Positions 9,149-15,971 of a DNA stretch of 64,000 nucleotides are shown here, one piece after another. Both the position numbers and the translations under genes were made by a program. Numbering within the stretch: the stretch's first letter is position 1; the number at the start of each line of letters is the position of its first letter. The notes beneath the pieces were generated by a model. The model searched no databases, was not told the DNA's origin, and saw nothing but the letters and a program-made list of their open reading frames with translations. The DNA comes from Glycomyces tritici (GTDB lineage: Bacteria; Actinomycetota; Actinomycetes; Mycobacteriales; Micromonosporaceae): contig NZ_JAUEMJ010000009.1 in the NCBI RefSeq assembly GCF_030403505.1, positions 1-64,000 on the forward strand, written 5' to 3'.

Positions 9149-10516
9149 CTAACGGGCGTGGGCGAGGACGCCCTTGACCGCCGATTCGAGCGCCTCGCGC
9201 CGCCGCGGGTTCTCCGGGCGCGCCAGGCCGTAGTGCTCGCGCAGTGTCGTGCCGGTGTACTCGGTGCGGAAGCGCCCGCGCTCCTGGAGGATCGGGACGA
9301 CGCGGTCCACGAACGCCTCCAGGCCCGAGGGCAGGACGGCGGGCATGATGTTGAACCCGTCCGCCGCTCCGTCGTCGAACCACTCGAAGATCGCGTCGGC
9401 GACCTGCTCGGCGGTGCCGCTGAAGGTGCGGTGGCCGCGCCCGCCCCCGAGGCGGCCGATCAACTGCCGCACCGTGAGCCGCTCCCGCCGGGCGAGGTCC
9501 ACGATGAGCGTGAAGCGGCTCTTGGCGCCCTCGATCTCGTCCTCGTGCGGGAGGTTCGCCGGCAGCTCCCGGTCGAGGTCGAGTTCGGACGGGTCGAGCT
9601 TCAGTTGCTTGGCGAGGTTGCCCAGCGCGTACTCGGCGACGATGAGCCGGTCCAGCTCGGCCTCGAGTTCGCGCGCCTCGGCCTCGGTGTCGCCGATGAC
9701 CGGCACGATCCCGGGCAGCACGAGCACCCCGTCGGGGTCCCGGCCGGCCGCGGCGGCCCGCCGCTTGATGTCGGCGTAGAACGCCTGGGCCTCCTGAAGC
9801 GTCTGCTGCGCGGTGAAGATCGCCTCGGCGTGGAGGGCCGCGAACGCCTTGCCGTCCTCAGAGGACCCGGCCTGCACGAGCAGCGGATGCCCCTGCGGCG
9901 AGCGCGGCACGTTGAGTGCCCCGGCGACCTGGAAGTGCTCGCCCGCATGGTCGGCGGGGTAGACCAGGCGCTCGTCGCCCCAGAGCCCGGTCTCCTTGTC
10001 GCCCAGGATCGCCGCGTCGTCCCAGGAGTCCCAGAGCTTCTTGGCGACCTGCAGGAACTCCTCGGCGCGGGCGTACCGCGAGGCGTGGTCGGGGAGTTCG
10101 GCGAGGTTGAAGTTGCGCGCGGCGTCGAGCGTGGCGGTGGTGACGATGTTCCACCCGACCCGCCCGCCCGAGAGGTGGTCGATCGAGGCGAAGCGCCGGG
10201 CCAGGTTGTACGGCTCGTTGTACGTCGTCGACGCGGTGGCGATGAGTCCGATGTGCTCGGTGACGGCGGCCAGCGCAGCGAGGACCACCGTGGGCTCCAG
10301 CGACCCGGAGGGCCGGCGTCCGATGGTGCCCCACAGTGAGGGCGAGTCGGCGAAGAACACCGAGTCGAGCTTGCCGCGCTCGGCGATCCGCGCGAGGTTC
10401 GCGTAGTGCGCGATCTTGGTGGAGGAGTACGGGTCGGACTCCGGGAGCCGCCACGAGGCCTCATGGTGGCCGGTGTTCATCAGGAACGCGTTGAGATGCA
10501 GTCGCCTCGTGCTCAT
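9149..10516 (-). CDS. FMN-dependent LLM-class monooxygenase (NtaA/SnaA/DszA family)
   Basis: A 455-residue bacterial luciferase-like TIM-barrel monooxygenase. LHLNAFLMNTGHH, WGTIGRR and HLSGGRVGWNIVTT are family hallmarks of the NtaA/SnaA/DszA group, which uses reduced FMN to cleave C-S or C-N bonds in sulfones, sulfonates or chelators. It is the last gene of an operon carrying a sulfonate-type transporter and two flavin reductases, so use of an organosulfur compound as sulfur source is the likely role. ATG 10516 overlaps the ATPase stop by 4 bp. Confidence 0.88.
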   Translation of the reverse strand: MSTRRLHLNAFLMNTGHHEASWRLPESDPYSSTKIAHYANLARIAERGKLDSVFFADSPSLWGTIGRRPSGSLEPTVVLAALAAVTEHIGLIATASTTYNEPYNLARRFASIDHLSGGRVGWNIVTTATLDAARNFNLAELPDHASRYARAEEFLQVAKKLWDSWDDAAILGDKETGLWGDERLVYPADHAGEHFQVAGALNVPRSPQGHPLLVQAGSSEDGKAFAALHAEAIFTAQQTLQEAQAFYADIKRRAAAAGRDPDGVLVLPGIVPVIGDTEAEARELEAELDRLIVAEYALGNLAKQLKLDPSELDLDRELPANLPHEDEIEGAKSRFTLIVDLARRERLTVRQLIGRLGGGRGHRTFSGTAEQVADAIFEWFDDGAADGFNIMPAVLPSGLEAFVDRVVPILQERGRFRTEYTGTTLREHYGLARPENPRRREALESAVKGVLAHAR

Positions 10517-11274
10517 GCTTCCTCCTCTTTCTCGATCTCGGCGCCGCCGGCCAGGCCGAGCGCGGCGAGCAGTTCGGTGCGGATCGCGGCGAACCGCGGG
10601 TCTGACGGGTCGCGCGGGCCGTCGAGGCCGATGCGCTGCTCGGTGCGCACGTGTCCGTTGTCCAGGACGAGCACCCGGTCGGCGAGGACGATCGCCTCGT
10701 CGACGTCGTGGGTGACGAGCAGGACGGCGGGCTTGTGGCGCTCGTAGAGGGCCCGCAGGAGCCCGTGCATCTTGATGCGGGTCAAGGCGTCCAGGGCCCC
10801 GAAGGGCTCGTCGGCCAGGAGCAGCTGGGGTTCGCGCACCAGCGAGCGGGCGAGCGCCACGCGCTGCTGCTCGCCGCCGGAGAGCTCGCGGGGCCAGGCC
10901 TGTTCGCGCCCGGCCAGCCCCACCTCCGCAAGGGCTTCGCGGCCCCGCGCCTTCGCGTTCGGGCCCTGGAGCCCGATCACGACGTTGCGCAGGACCCGCT
11001 GCCACGGCAGGAGCCGCGAGTCCTGGAATACGACCGAGACCTGTTCGGGCACTTCGATGTCGCCGGTGCCCGAAGCGTCCTGGTCGAGGCCGGCGAGGGC
11101 CCGCAGGAGCGTGGACTTGCCCGAACCGGAGCGGCCCAGGAGGGCCACGAACTCGCCGGGCTCGATGGTCAGGTCGAGGCCGGAGAGGACCGGCCGGTCG
11201 TCGGTGAAGGAGCGGTGGAGGTCGCGGATGCGGACCGCGGTGGTGGCGGTCAGTCCTCCAGTGTGCGTCGCCAT
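10513..11274 (-). CDS. ABC transporter ATPase, sulfonate type
   Basis: A 253-residue SsuB-like ATPase: Walker A LGRSGSGKST, Q-loop VVFQDSRLLPW, signature LSGGEQQR, Walker B LLLADEP, H-loop VTHDV. ATG 11274 is chosen because it gives the normal family length; it overlaps the permease gene by 25 bp. It energises import together with the 11250-12116 permease. Confidence 0.9.
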   Translation of the reverse strand: MATHTGGLTATTAVRIRDLHRSFTDDRPVLSGLDLTIEPGEFVALLGRSGSGKSTLLRALAGLDQDASGTGDIEVPEQVSVVFQDSRLLPWQRVLRNVVIGLQGPNAKARGREALAEVGLAGREQAWPRELSGGEQQRVALARSLVREPQLLLADEPFGALDALTRIKMHGLLRALYERHKPAVLLVTHDVDEAIVLADRVLVLDNGHVRTEQRIGLDGPRDPSDPRFAAIRTELLAALGLAGGAEIEKEEEA

Positions 11275-12116
11275 GACAAGACCCTCTTCTGTGCGATGCG
11301 GACGATGGCGTCGGAGCCGAGACCGAGGAGCCCGTAGAGGACGAGGCCGACGATGATGACGTCGGTCTGCCCGTACGTGCCGGCCAGCAGCATCATGTAG
11401 CCGATGCCGCTGGTGGCGTTCACCTGCTCGACCACCACCAGGGACAGCCAGGAGGCCGTGACGGCGAAGCGCAGCCCCAGGAAGAACCCGGGGAGCGCGC
11501 CGGGCAGGACCACGCGGCCGACGAACGACGCGGGCCTGAGGCGCAGCGTCTCGGCCAGTTCGGCGTAGCGCCCGTCGATCGAGCGCAGGCCGTTGTGGGT
11601 GTGGATGTAGATCGGGATGAGCACGCCGAGCGCGATCGTGATGATCTTCATCCGCTCGTCGATGCCGAACCACAGCAGGAGGAGCGGCAGCAGCGCGAGG
11701 TTCGGGATGGAGCGCTTGAGCTGCACCGGTCCGTCCACGATGGCCTCGCCCCAGCGGCTGAGCCCGGAGACGACGGCCAGCACGAGGCCGGCGGCGACCC
11801 CGAAGGCCAGGCCGAGCGCGAAGCGCCGGGTCGAGACCAGCAGGTCGGGGCCGAGGCGCCCGGACTCCCACAGGTCCCAGGCGGTGGTCGCGACGGTCCA
11901 CGGCGCGGACAGGACCCGCGGGTCGATCCAGCCCTGCGCCGAGCCCCAGAACCACACGCCCAGCAGCAGGAGCGGGCCGATGAGGTACCCGAACGGGATG
12001 GCCCTGCCGGGGCCGAGGCGGCGCTTGCCGCGCGGGCGCGAGGCCCGGCCGCTCGCCGCCTCGTCGTGGTCGGGGGCCGCGGTCGCCCGGGCCGGCTTGA
12101 CGTCTACGGCGGTCAC
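11250..12116 (-). CDS. ABC transporter permease, sulfonate type
   Basis: A 288-residue SsuC-like permease with a charged 45-residue N-terminal tail and about six membrane helices. The cytoplasmic coupling loop is YAELAETLRLRPASFVGRVVLP. It overlaps the binding-protein gene by 4 bp and the ATPase gene by 25 bp. Confidence 0.88.
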   Translation of the reverse strand: MTAVDVKPARATAAPDHDEAASGRASRPRGKRRLGPGRAIPFGYLIGPLLLLGVWFWGSAQGWIDPRVLSAPWTVATTAWDLWESGRLGPDLLVSTRRFALGLAFGVAAGLVLAVVSGLSRWGEAIVDGPVQLKRSIPNLALLPLLLLWFGIDERMKIITIALGVLIPIYIHTHNGLRSIDGRYAELAETLRLRPASFVGRVVLPGALPGFFLGLRFAVTASWLSLVVVEQVNATSGIGYMMLLAGTYGQTDVIIVGLVLYGLLGLGSDAIVRIAQKRVLSWRRTLED

Positions 12117-13177
12117 GGCGCACCCGCCTCTCCGTACTCCTGGACGCCTGCCGCGACGAGCGGTTCGAAGCGGCGGTCGTACAGGTCCCCGGCGTCGATC
12201 ACGTCGTTCCCGGTGCCCTCGGCGAGGATCTCGATGGTCTCCTGGTGGCGGGCGATGGTCTCGTCCCAGTCCTCGGGGAGCTCCGGCTCGCCCTCGCGGT
12301 CGAACAGGTACTCGCCATCCTCATAGGACAAGCCCTCGTGCTCGACGAACCAGGCGTTGATCCACTCCTCCTTGTTGGCCCGGGTCCACAGCCGCGCCGC
12401 GCCCCACAGCCGGGCGTACTCGGCGATGGCGGCGGCCTTGGAGGCGTCCTCCAGGACCTCGACGGGCGAGTACAGCACCCACGGATCGTCGCGCAGGCCG
12501 TGCGGGATCGTGGTGGCCCCGTCCGAGGCGTACTTGTTGAGGTACGACTTGACCTGGGTGCCGCCGATCGGGGCGGCGTCGACCTCGCCGCCGGCGAGGG
12601 CGTTCGAGTAGGTGTCGGCGGTGCTCGGCAGCTCGATGAGCTCGACGTCGCTCTGGGCGAGCCCGGCCTTGTCGAGGACGCGCAGGATCAGCGCGCCCTG
12701 CGCCTGCCCGGGGGAGTACGCGATCCTCTTGCCGCGCAGCCCCTCCAGGGCGGTGATGCCCGCGCCCGGGGCGATCCCGAGGTCGTAGATCGGGTGCTCC
12801 AGGGGGTCGAGGCGGCCGGAGGCGGCGACGATCTTGGTCGGCAGGTTCGTCCAGTACGCGTGGATCGGCGGGATGTCCGCGACCGATCCGATGTCGAGCG
12901 AGTGGGCGCGGAACGCCTCCTGCGTCTTGGGGCCGCCGGAGATGTTGGCCCACTCGATCTCGAAGCTCAGCTGCTTCACGAGGCCGGACTTCTCGTAGGC
13001 GACCTGGTTCTGCGGGTCGCCCACGACCAGCTTGGTGGCGGAGGGCACGGCGGTCGGCAGATCGGCGTCCGCGGTGAGCACGGGGCCGGTGGGATCTTCG
13101 GAGCAGGCGGCGAGCGCCAGCGCCGCGAGTGCGGGCGTGCCCGCTATCAGAGTTCGTCGGGTTGCTCGGTAGGACAT
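12113..13177 (-). CDS. ABC transporter substrate-binding lipoprotein, sulfonate type
   Basis: A 354-residue binding protein with the lipobox LALAAC at about residues 20-25. The mature domain (KLVVGDPQNQVAYEKSG, IGSVADIPPIHA, GGEVDAAPIGG) is the NMT1/SsuA-like two-lobe fold. It is diverged from the 7848-8930 paralogue, so the two transporters probably recognise different organosulfur compounds. Confidence 0.87.
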   Translation of the reverse strand: MSYRATRRTLIAGTPALAALALAACSEDPTGPVLTADADLPTAVPSATKLVVGDPQNQVAYEKSGLVKQLSFEIEWANISGGPKTQEAFRAHSLDIGSVADIPPIHAYWTNLPTKIVAASGRLDPLEHPIYDLGIAPGAGITALEGLRGKRIAYSPGQAQGALILRVLDKAGLAQSDVELIELPSTADTYSNALAGGEVDAAPIGGTQVKSYLNKYASDGATTIPHGLRDDPWVLYSPVEVLEDASKAAAIAEYARLWGAARLWTRANKEEWINAWFVEHEGLSYEDGEYLFDREGEPELPEDWDETIARHQETIEILAEGTGNDVIDAGDLYDRRFEPLVAAGVQEYGEAGAP

Positions 13178-13246
13178 GGGGATTGGCCTTTCAGGAAGAT
13201 TCGGGCAGGGGTCGGGCGGGGCCGGGGCGGGCCGCCGCCCGGGCGG

Positions 13247-13756
13247 TCATTCGAGCGGCGCGGCGGCGCAGTAGCCGCCCGCGTGGTAGACCAGCGGCTC
13301 GTGGTCCCCGCCGGTCTCGGCGTCCACCACCAGGGCCAGGACCACGTGGTGGTCCCCGGCCTCGATGCGGTCGGTGACGACCGCGCGCAGGAACGACGGG
13401 GCGTTGTCGAGCACCGGTTCGCCGGTCTCCAGCCGCGACCACAGGGTCGGGCCGCCGAAGCGGTCGATGCCGCTGGTGGCGAACCGGGTCGCGATCTCGT
13501 GCTGCGCGGCGGCGAGGAAGTTGACGGTGAGGCTCTCGGCGTCGCGGACCGCCGGCCACGCGGACGAGCCGGTGGCGATCGCGAACGACACGAGCGGCGG
13601 GTCGATGGACACCGAGGTGAGCGAGGTGGCGGTGAACCCGGCCGGGCCGGACCCGGCGTCGGCGCACACCACGGTCACTCCCGCGGGGTGGGCCCGGAAC
13701 AGGGACCTGAAGGATTCGGGGGCGACCCCTGCCGGGGCGGCGAGTCGCGCGCTCAT
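13247..13756 (-). CDS. Flavin reductase domain protein (FMN-binding split barrel)
   Basis: A 169-residue HpaC/RutF-type flavin reductase: FRAHPAGVTVVCAD, GFTATSLTSVSIDPPLVSFAI, and HVVLALVVDAETG. It supplies reduced flavin to a partner monooxygenase, most likely the LLM enzyme encoded at the operon end. Its start overlaps the preceding FMN reductase stop by 4 bp. Confidence 0.88.
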   Translation of the reverse strand: MSARLAAPAGVAPESFRSLFRAHPAGVTVVCADAGSGPAGFTATSLTSVSIDPPLVSFAIATGSSAWPAVRDAESLTVNFLAAAQHEIATRFATSGIDRFGGPTLWSRLETGEPVLDNAPSFLRAVVTDRIEAGDHHVVLALVVDAETGGDHEPLVYHAGGYCAAAPLE

Positions 13757-14298
13757 GCGGACGCTCCGACCGGCTTGCGGCCCAGGTCGAGCGAGGCCTC
13801 CAGGGCCGGGGCGTGCGCCTCGGTCCAGGCGCCGATGTGCTCGGGGAGGTCCCGCAGCTCGCCCTCGCGCAGCGTCAGCGACGGCACCGGCAGGCTCGCG
13901 CCGAGTTCGGCCAGGACCGGCCGCAGCTGCAGGTCGGCGAGGAACCGGTGCTCGGGCGAGGCGGCGATGGTGACCGGCACGGCCAGGACCCCTTCGAGGG
14001 TGCGGGGGGCCAGCTGGTCGAGGAACAGTTTGAGCAGGCCGGTGTAGCTGGCCTTGTAGACGGGTGTGCCCACGATGAGCACGTTCGCGGACTGCAGTTG
14101 CGCGGCGGCGTGCTCGAACCCGTCGTGCGGGGGCTCGATGCCGTCCAGGTACAGCTCGGTGAGGTCGATCGAGGCGGCGCGCGGTGCGGCCCCGAGCTCC
14201 GAGCCGATGGCCGCGGCGAGCGTCTCGGCGGTGGCGAGGGTGCGGGAGAGTCGTTTCGGATTACCGACCACAGTGGTCAGTGAGATGGCGGCGGTCAC
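13753..14298 (-). CDS. NAD(P)H-dependent FMN reductase, SsuE-like
   Basis: A 181-residue flavodoxin-fold reductase. TTVVGNPKRLSRT is the phosphate-binding loop, and VGTPVYKASYTGLLKLFLD is the classic SsuE/MsuE signature. It reduces FMN for desulfonation. GTG 14298 follows AAGGA at a suitable distance. It is the first protein gene after the 27-codon leader ORF and two hairpins, so it is the probable target of attenuation. Confidence 0.88.
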   Translation of the reverse strand: MTAAISLTTVVGNPKRLSRTLATAETLAAAIGSELGAAPRAASIDLTELYLDGIEPPHDGFEHAAAQLQSANVLIVGTPVYKASYTGLLKLFLDQLAPRTLEGVLAVPVTIAASPEHRFLADLQLRPVLAELGASLPVPSLTLREGELRDLPEHIGAWTEAHAPALEASLDLGRKPVGASA

Positions 14299-14328
14299 GG
14301 TGGTGTCCTTACGTTGCGGTGGGCGAGG

Positions 14329-14349
14329 GCACGCCGCTGGAGGGCGTGC
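14329..14349 (-). promoter_or_regulatory. Hairpin ahead of the SsuE-like gene
   Basis: Seven-bp arms GCACGCC (14329-14335) and GGCGTGC (14343-14349) with a 7-nt loop lie 31 bp before the GTG start. It is the second stem in the leader region and may act with the 14401-14442 stem. Confidence 0.4.
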
Positions 14350-14400
14350 TGAGAAGCGGGCATGAAAGGGCCCGTGGGGGATTCGCAGGAGAAGATCGAG

Positions 14401-14442
14401 AGAGCGCAGCCTGGGACGCCTGCCCGCTGGGGGCTGCGCTCT
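14401..14442 (-). promoter_or_regulatory. Attenuator-like stem overlapping the leader-peptide stop codon
   Basis: Perfect 11-bp arms AGAGCGCAGCC (14401-14411) and GGCTGCGCTCT (14432-14442) enclose a 20-nt loop. On the minus strand the 5' arm begins with the AG of the leader ORF's TAG stop, so a ribosome at the stop would disrupt the stem while one held at the cysteine codon (14456-14458) would stand just outside it. It is followed by a pyrimidine-rich stretch, CTCGATCTTCTCC. The role in attenuation is inferred from this geometry. Confidence 0.6.
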
Positions 14443-14524
14443 AGCGCATTCGCAGACACAGTGCGCTGGCGGCGCGCATCTGGTCGATTTCGCGCCGCCG
14501 CGTGAGGAACTCGGCGGTCGTCAT
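14441..14524 (-). CDS. 27-codon leader peptide with a single Cys codon (SALC type)
   Basis: The short ORF starts ATG at 14524 and ends TAG at 14441-14443. Its centre reads EIDQMRAASALC, with the only cysteine at codon 23 of 27. This matches short leader ORFs that precede sulfur operons in actinomycetes (core R/H-x-D-x-x-R-x-x-S-A-x-C, from recall of the family). No Shine-Dalgarno sequence precedes it; GATAGT lies about nine bases upstream, which suits a leaderless message. It is placed between the Rrf2-type box (14544-14564) and an 11-bp stem, ahead of the SsuE-like operon. The peptide itself probably has no function; its translation is likely the cysteine sensor. Confidence 0.72.
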   Translation of the reverse strand: MTTAEFLTRRREIDQMRAASALCLRMR

Positions 14525-14543
14525 GCGAAGAACACTATCAGTA

Positions 14544-14564
14544 TTCCTATAGAAATACTAGGAA
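14544..14564 (-). promoter_or_regulatory. Rrf2-type operator, site 1 (leader/SsuE operon)
   Basis: TTCCTA (14544-14549), a 9-bp spacer, then TAGGAA (14559-14564); the symmetry extends by one A/T pair. Two further boxes in this island have the same hexamers and the same 9-bp spacing. It lies 20 bp upstream of the 27-codon leader ORF, overlapping its likely promoter, and just past the stop of the winged-helix gene. Confidence 0.7.
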
Positions 14565-14567
14565 TTC

Positions 14568-15146
14568 TTAGATGGTGAGAAGCCGGTCCGTAGCGGGCGA
14601 GGCCGTCCCGGTGCGGTACTCCACGTCGCGGCTGCGGGTGAACCGGTAGCCGACGCCGCGCACGGTGCCCACGAGCTCGTCGAACTCCCCGAGCTTGGAC
14701 CGCAGGCGTCGCACGTGGACGTCGACGGTGCGGCCCGGGATGCCGGCGTCCGGTGTCTCCCATACGTACTGCAGGAGTTCGGCCCGGGTGTGGACCATCC
14801 CGGGGTAGCGCGCCAGGAATGCCAGGAGCTCGAACTCCAAGCGGGTCAAGGCGATCGGCTCCCCGTGCAGGAGCACTTCGCGGCCGGGCACGTCGATGAG
14901 GAGTGCCGGGCGCGGCTGCGGCGCGCTCGGCGGCGCCGCGAGCGGGGCGGGGCTCTCGAGTGTCGCGGGGGTGCCCTCGGCGGCGACCGAGACGCGGCCG
15001 CCGCTCTGCGAGAGCACGCCGAGCGCGGCCGTGAGCCGCCGCGCCAGGCGGGGGTCGTCGGCCGGGATCTCGATGGTGACCGTGATCGTCGCGAGGCCGT
15101 TGCGGCGGTGGACGGGAGGGCGGGTGTGGGTCTGGACGGGAGTCAT
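14568..15146 (-). CDS. Winged-helix regulator without receiver domain (OmpR/PhoB-type DNA-binding domain)
   Basis: A 192-residue protein. Residues about 95-175 are a Trans_reg_C winged helix (LLHGEPIALTRLEFELLAFLA, TVDVHVRRLRSKL, TVRGVGYRF). The N-terminal 90 residues carry no phosphoacceptor receiver; VTIEIPADDPRLARRLTAALG looks like a small alpha/beta segment followed by an A/P-rich linker. It is therefore not a classical response regulator. It is preceded by a 41-codon Cys leader ORF and lies directly upstream of the SsuE-like operon, suggesting it activates organosulfur uptake. A 9-bp stem (15147-15155 with 15188-15196) covers its start region. Confidence 0.82.
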   Translation of the reverse strand: MTPVQTHTRPPVHRRNGLATITVTIEIPADDPRLARRLTAALGVLSQSGGRVSVAAEGTPATLESPAPLAAPPSAPQPRPALLIDVPGREVLLHGEPIALTRLEFELLAFLARYPGMVHTRAELLQYVWETPDAGIPGRTVDVHVRRLRSKLGEFDELVGTVRGVGYRFTRSRDVEYRTGTASPATDRLLTI

Positions 15147-15196
15147 GGCGTCGCCTTCGTGTTCGGTTCGAATGGAGTACCGGAGCGGGCGACGCC
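15147..15196 (-). promoter_or_regulatory. Stem covering the start region of the winged-helix gene
   Basis: GGCGTCGCC (15147-15155) pairs perfectly with GGCGACGCC (15188-15196) across a 32-nt loop. On the minus-strand transcript the 3' arm abuts the ATG at 15144-15146 and covers the initiation region. Together with the Cys leader ORF 31 bp upstream it may form a translational attenuator. Confidence 0.45.
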
Positions 15197-15227
15197 GGGG
15201 CGCGCGGGTCCTCGAAGGCCTTGCGGC

Positions 15228-15353
15228 TCAGCGAGTGGGACCGGCGCCGACGGTGCCGCCCGGGCGACACAGGGCCGAGTCCGAGCGGGAGAAGTCGATG
15301 TGGCGGCGCCTGGTCCGCCTCGACTCCGCGCCTTCGCTGTCGTGGTTCACCAT
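15228..15353 (-). CDS. 41-codon leader peptide with a single Cys codon (SALC type)
   Basis: ATG at 15353 opens 41 codons ending TGA at 15228-15230. The core RRRHIDFSRSDSALCR contains the only cysteine and matches the same pattern as the 14441-14524 leader, in a stronger form. The minus-strand TAGGAT at 15362-15367 is a likely -10 box eight bases before the ATG, with TGGACT 18 bp further up, so the message would be leaderless. It precedes the winged-helix regulator by 82 bp and probably senses cysteine supply through translation of its Cys codon. Confidence 0.75.
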   Translation of the reverse strand: MVNHDSEGAESRRTRRRHIDFSRSDSALCRPGGTVGAGPTR

Positions 15354-15361
15354 GTCAGCAT

Positions 15362-15382
15362 ATCCTATCTATCAAGTAGGAT
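15362..15382. promoter_or_regulatory. Rrf2-type operator, site 2 (divergent Rrf2 gene / leader ORF)
   Basis: ATCCTA (15362-15367), 9-bp spacer, TAGGAT (15377-15382). It sits between the Rrf2 gene and the divergent 41-codon leader, so one protein dimer could control both, giving autoregulation. The left hexamer doubles as the likely -10 box of the leader transcript. Confidence 0.75.
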
Positions 15383-15433
15383 TCAAGTCCACGTTCCGTT
15401 TCGCCCCAGAACACATGAAAGGAGCCTGGCGAC

Positions 15434-15889
15434 ATGCAGGTCTCCGCACGCGGCGAGTACGCCGTCCGCATCGCACTCACCCTGGCCGCCGAGCATCCGC
15501 GCACCATCTCCGCCGGCGCGCTCGCGTCCACTCAGGGCCTGCCCCGCAAGTTCGCCGAGGTGATCCTGGGCGACCTGCGGCGGGCCCACCTGGTCGCGAG
15601 CGCCCGCGGCGTGGAAGGCGGCTACCGGCTCGCCCGCGGGCCGGAGCGGATATCGGTGGGGGAGGTGCTCCGCGCCGCCGACGGGCCGCTCGCCGAAGTG
15701 CGCGGGCGCCGGCCCGAGGAGACGAGTTACGAAGGGGCCGCGGTGAACCTGCCGCGGCTGTGGGTCGCCGCTCGCGCGGCGGTGCGCTCGGTCCTCGACG
15801 AGGTCTCGCTGGAGCAGGCCGCCAGCGGCGAGTTCCCGGTCCGTGTCGCGGAATTGACAGACGAGGAGGGCGCCTGGGCGCCCCGTTGA
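15434..15889 (+). CDS. Rrf2-family transcriptional regulator, cysteine-free (CymR-like)
   Basis: A 151-residue winged-helix protein: MQVSARGEYAVRIALTLA, LPRKFAEVILGDLRRAHLV, and the wing GVEGGYRLAR are Rrf2 signatures. It contains no cysteine at all, so it cannot bind an Fe-S cluster as IscR, NsrR or RsrR do; this favours the CymR type, which responds to cysteine metabolism. AAGGAG lies ten bases before ATG 15434. Three matching 21-bp boxes at 14544, 15362 and 15927 are its probable operators, including one in its own promoter. Confidence 0.86.
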   Translation: MQVSARGEYAVRIALTLAAEHPRTISAGALASTQGLPRKFAEVILGDLRRAHLVASARGVEGGYRLARGPERISVGEVLRAADGPLAEVRGRRPEETSYEGAAVNLPRLWVAARAAVRSVLDEVSLEQAASGEFPVRVAELTDEEGAWAPR

Positions 15890-15926
15890 GCTTGCGCGAT
15901 GCGCACGCGGGTCTTAATATCTATAT

Positions 15927-15947
15927 ATCCTATTGATTAAATAGGAT
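15927..15947 (+). promoter_or_regulatory. Rrf2-type operator, site 3 (EgtA-type ligase)
   Basis: ATCCTA (15927-15932), 9-bp spacer, TAGGAT (15942-15947) in a strongly AT-rich patch 25 bp before the ATG at 15972. The right hexamer could serve as a -10 box. The geometry is identical to sites 1 and 2. Confidence 0.72.
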
Positions 15948-15971
15948 AATCGCACCGCTCGGAGGTCACCC

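Noticed and set aside
9149..11005. A long minus-strand frame that would add about 160 N-terminal residues to the monooxygenase
   Set aside because: The extra part lies over the ABC ATPase gene in another frame, is R/A/G-rich without family features, and the monooxygenase has a good ATG at 10516 with normal length.
15147..15433. The region before the Rrf2 gene as a riboswitch such as a SAM class
   Set aside because: No conserved riboswitch core could be recognised; the leader ORF and the start-site stem explain the structure better.
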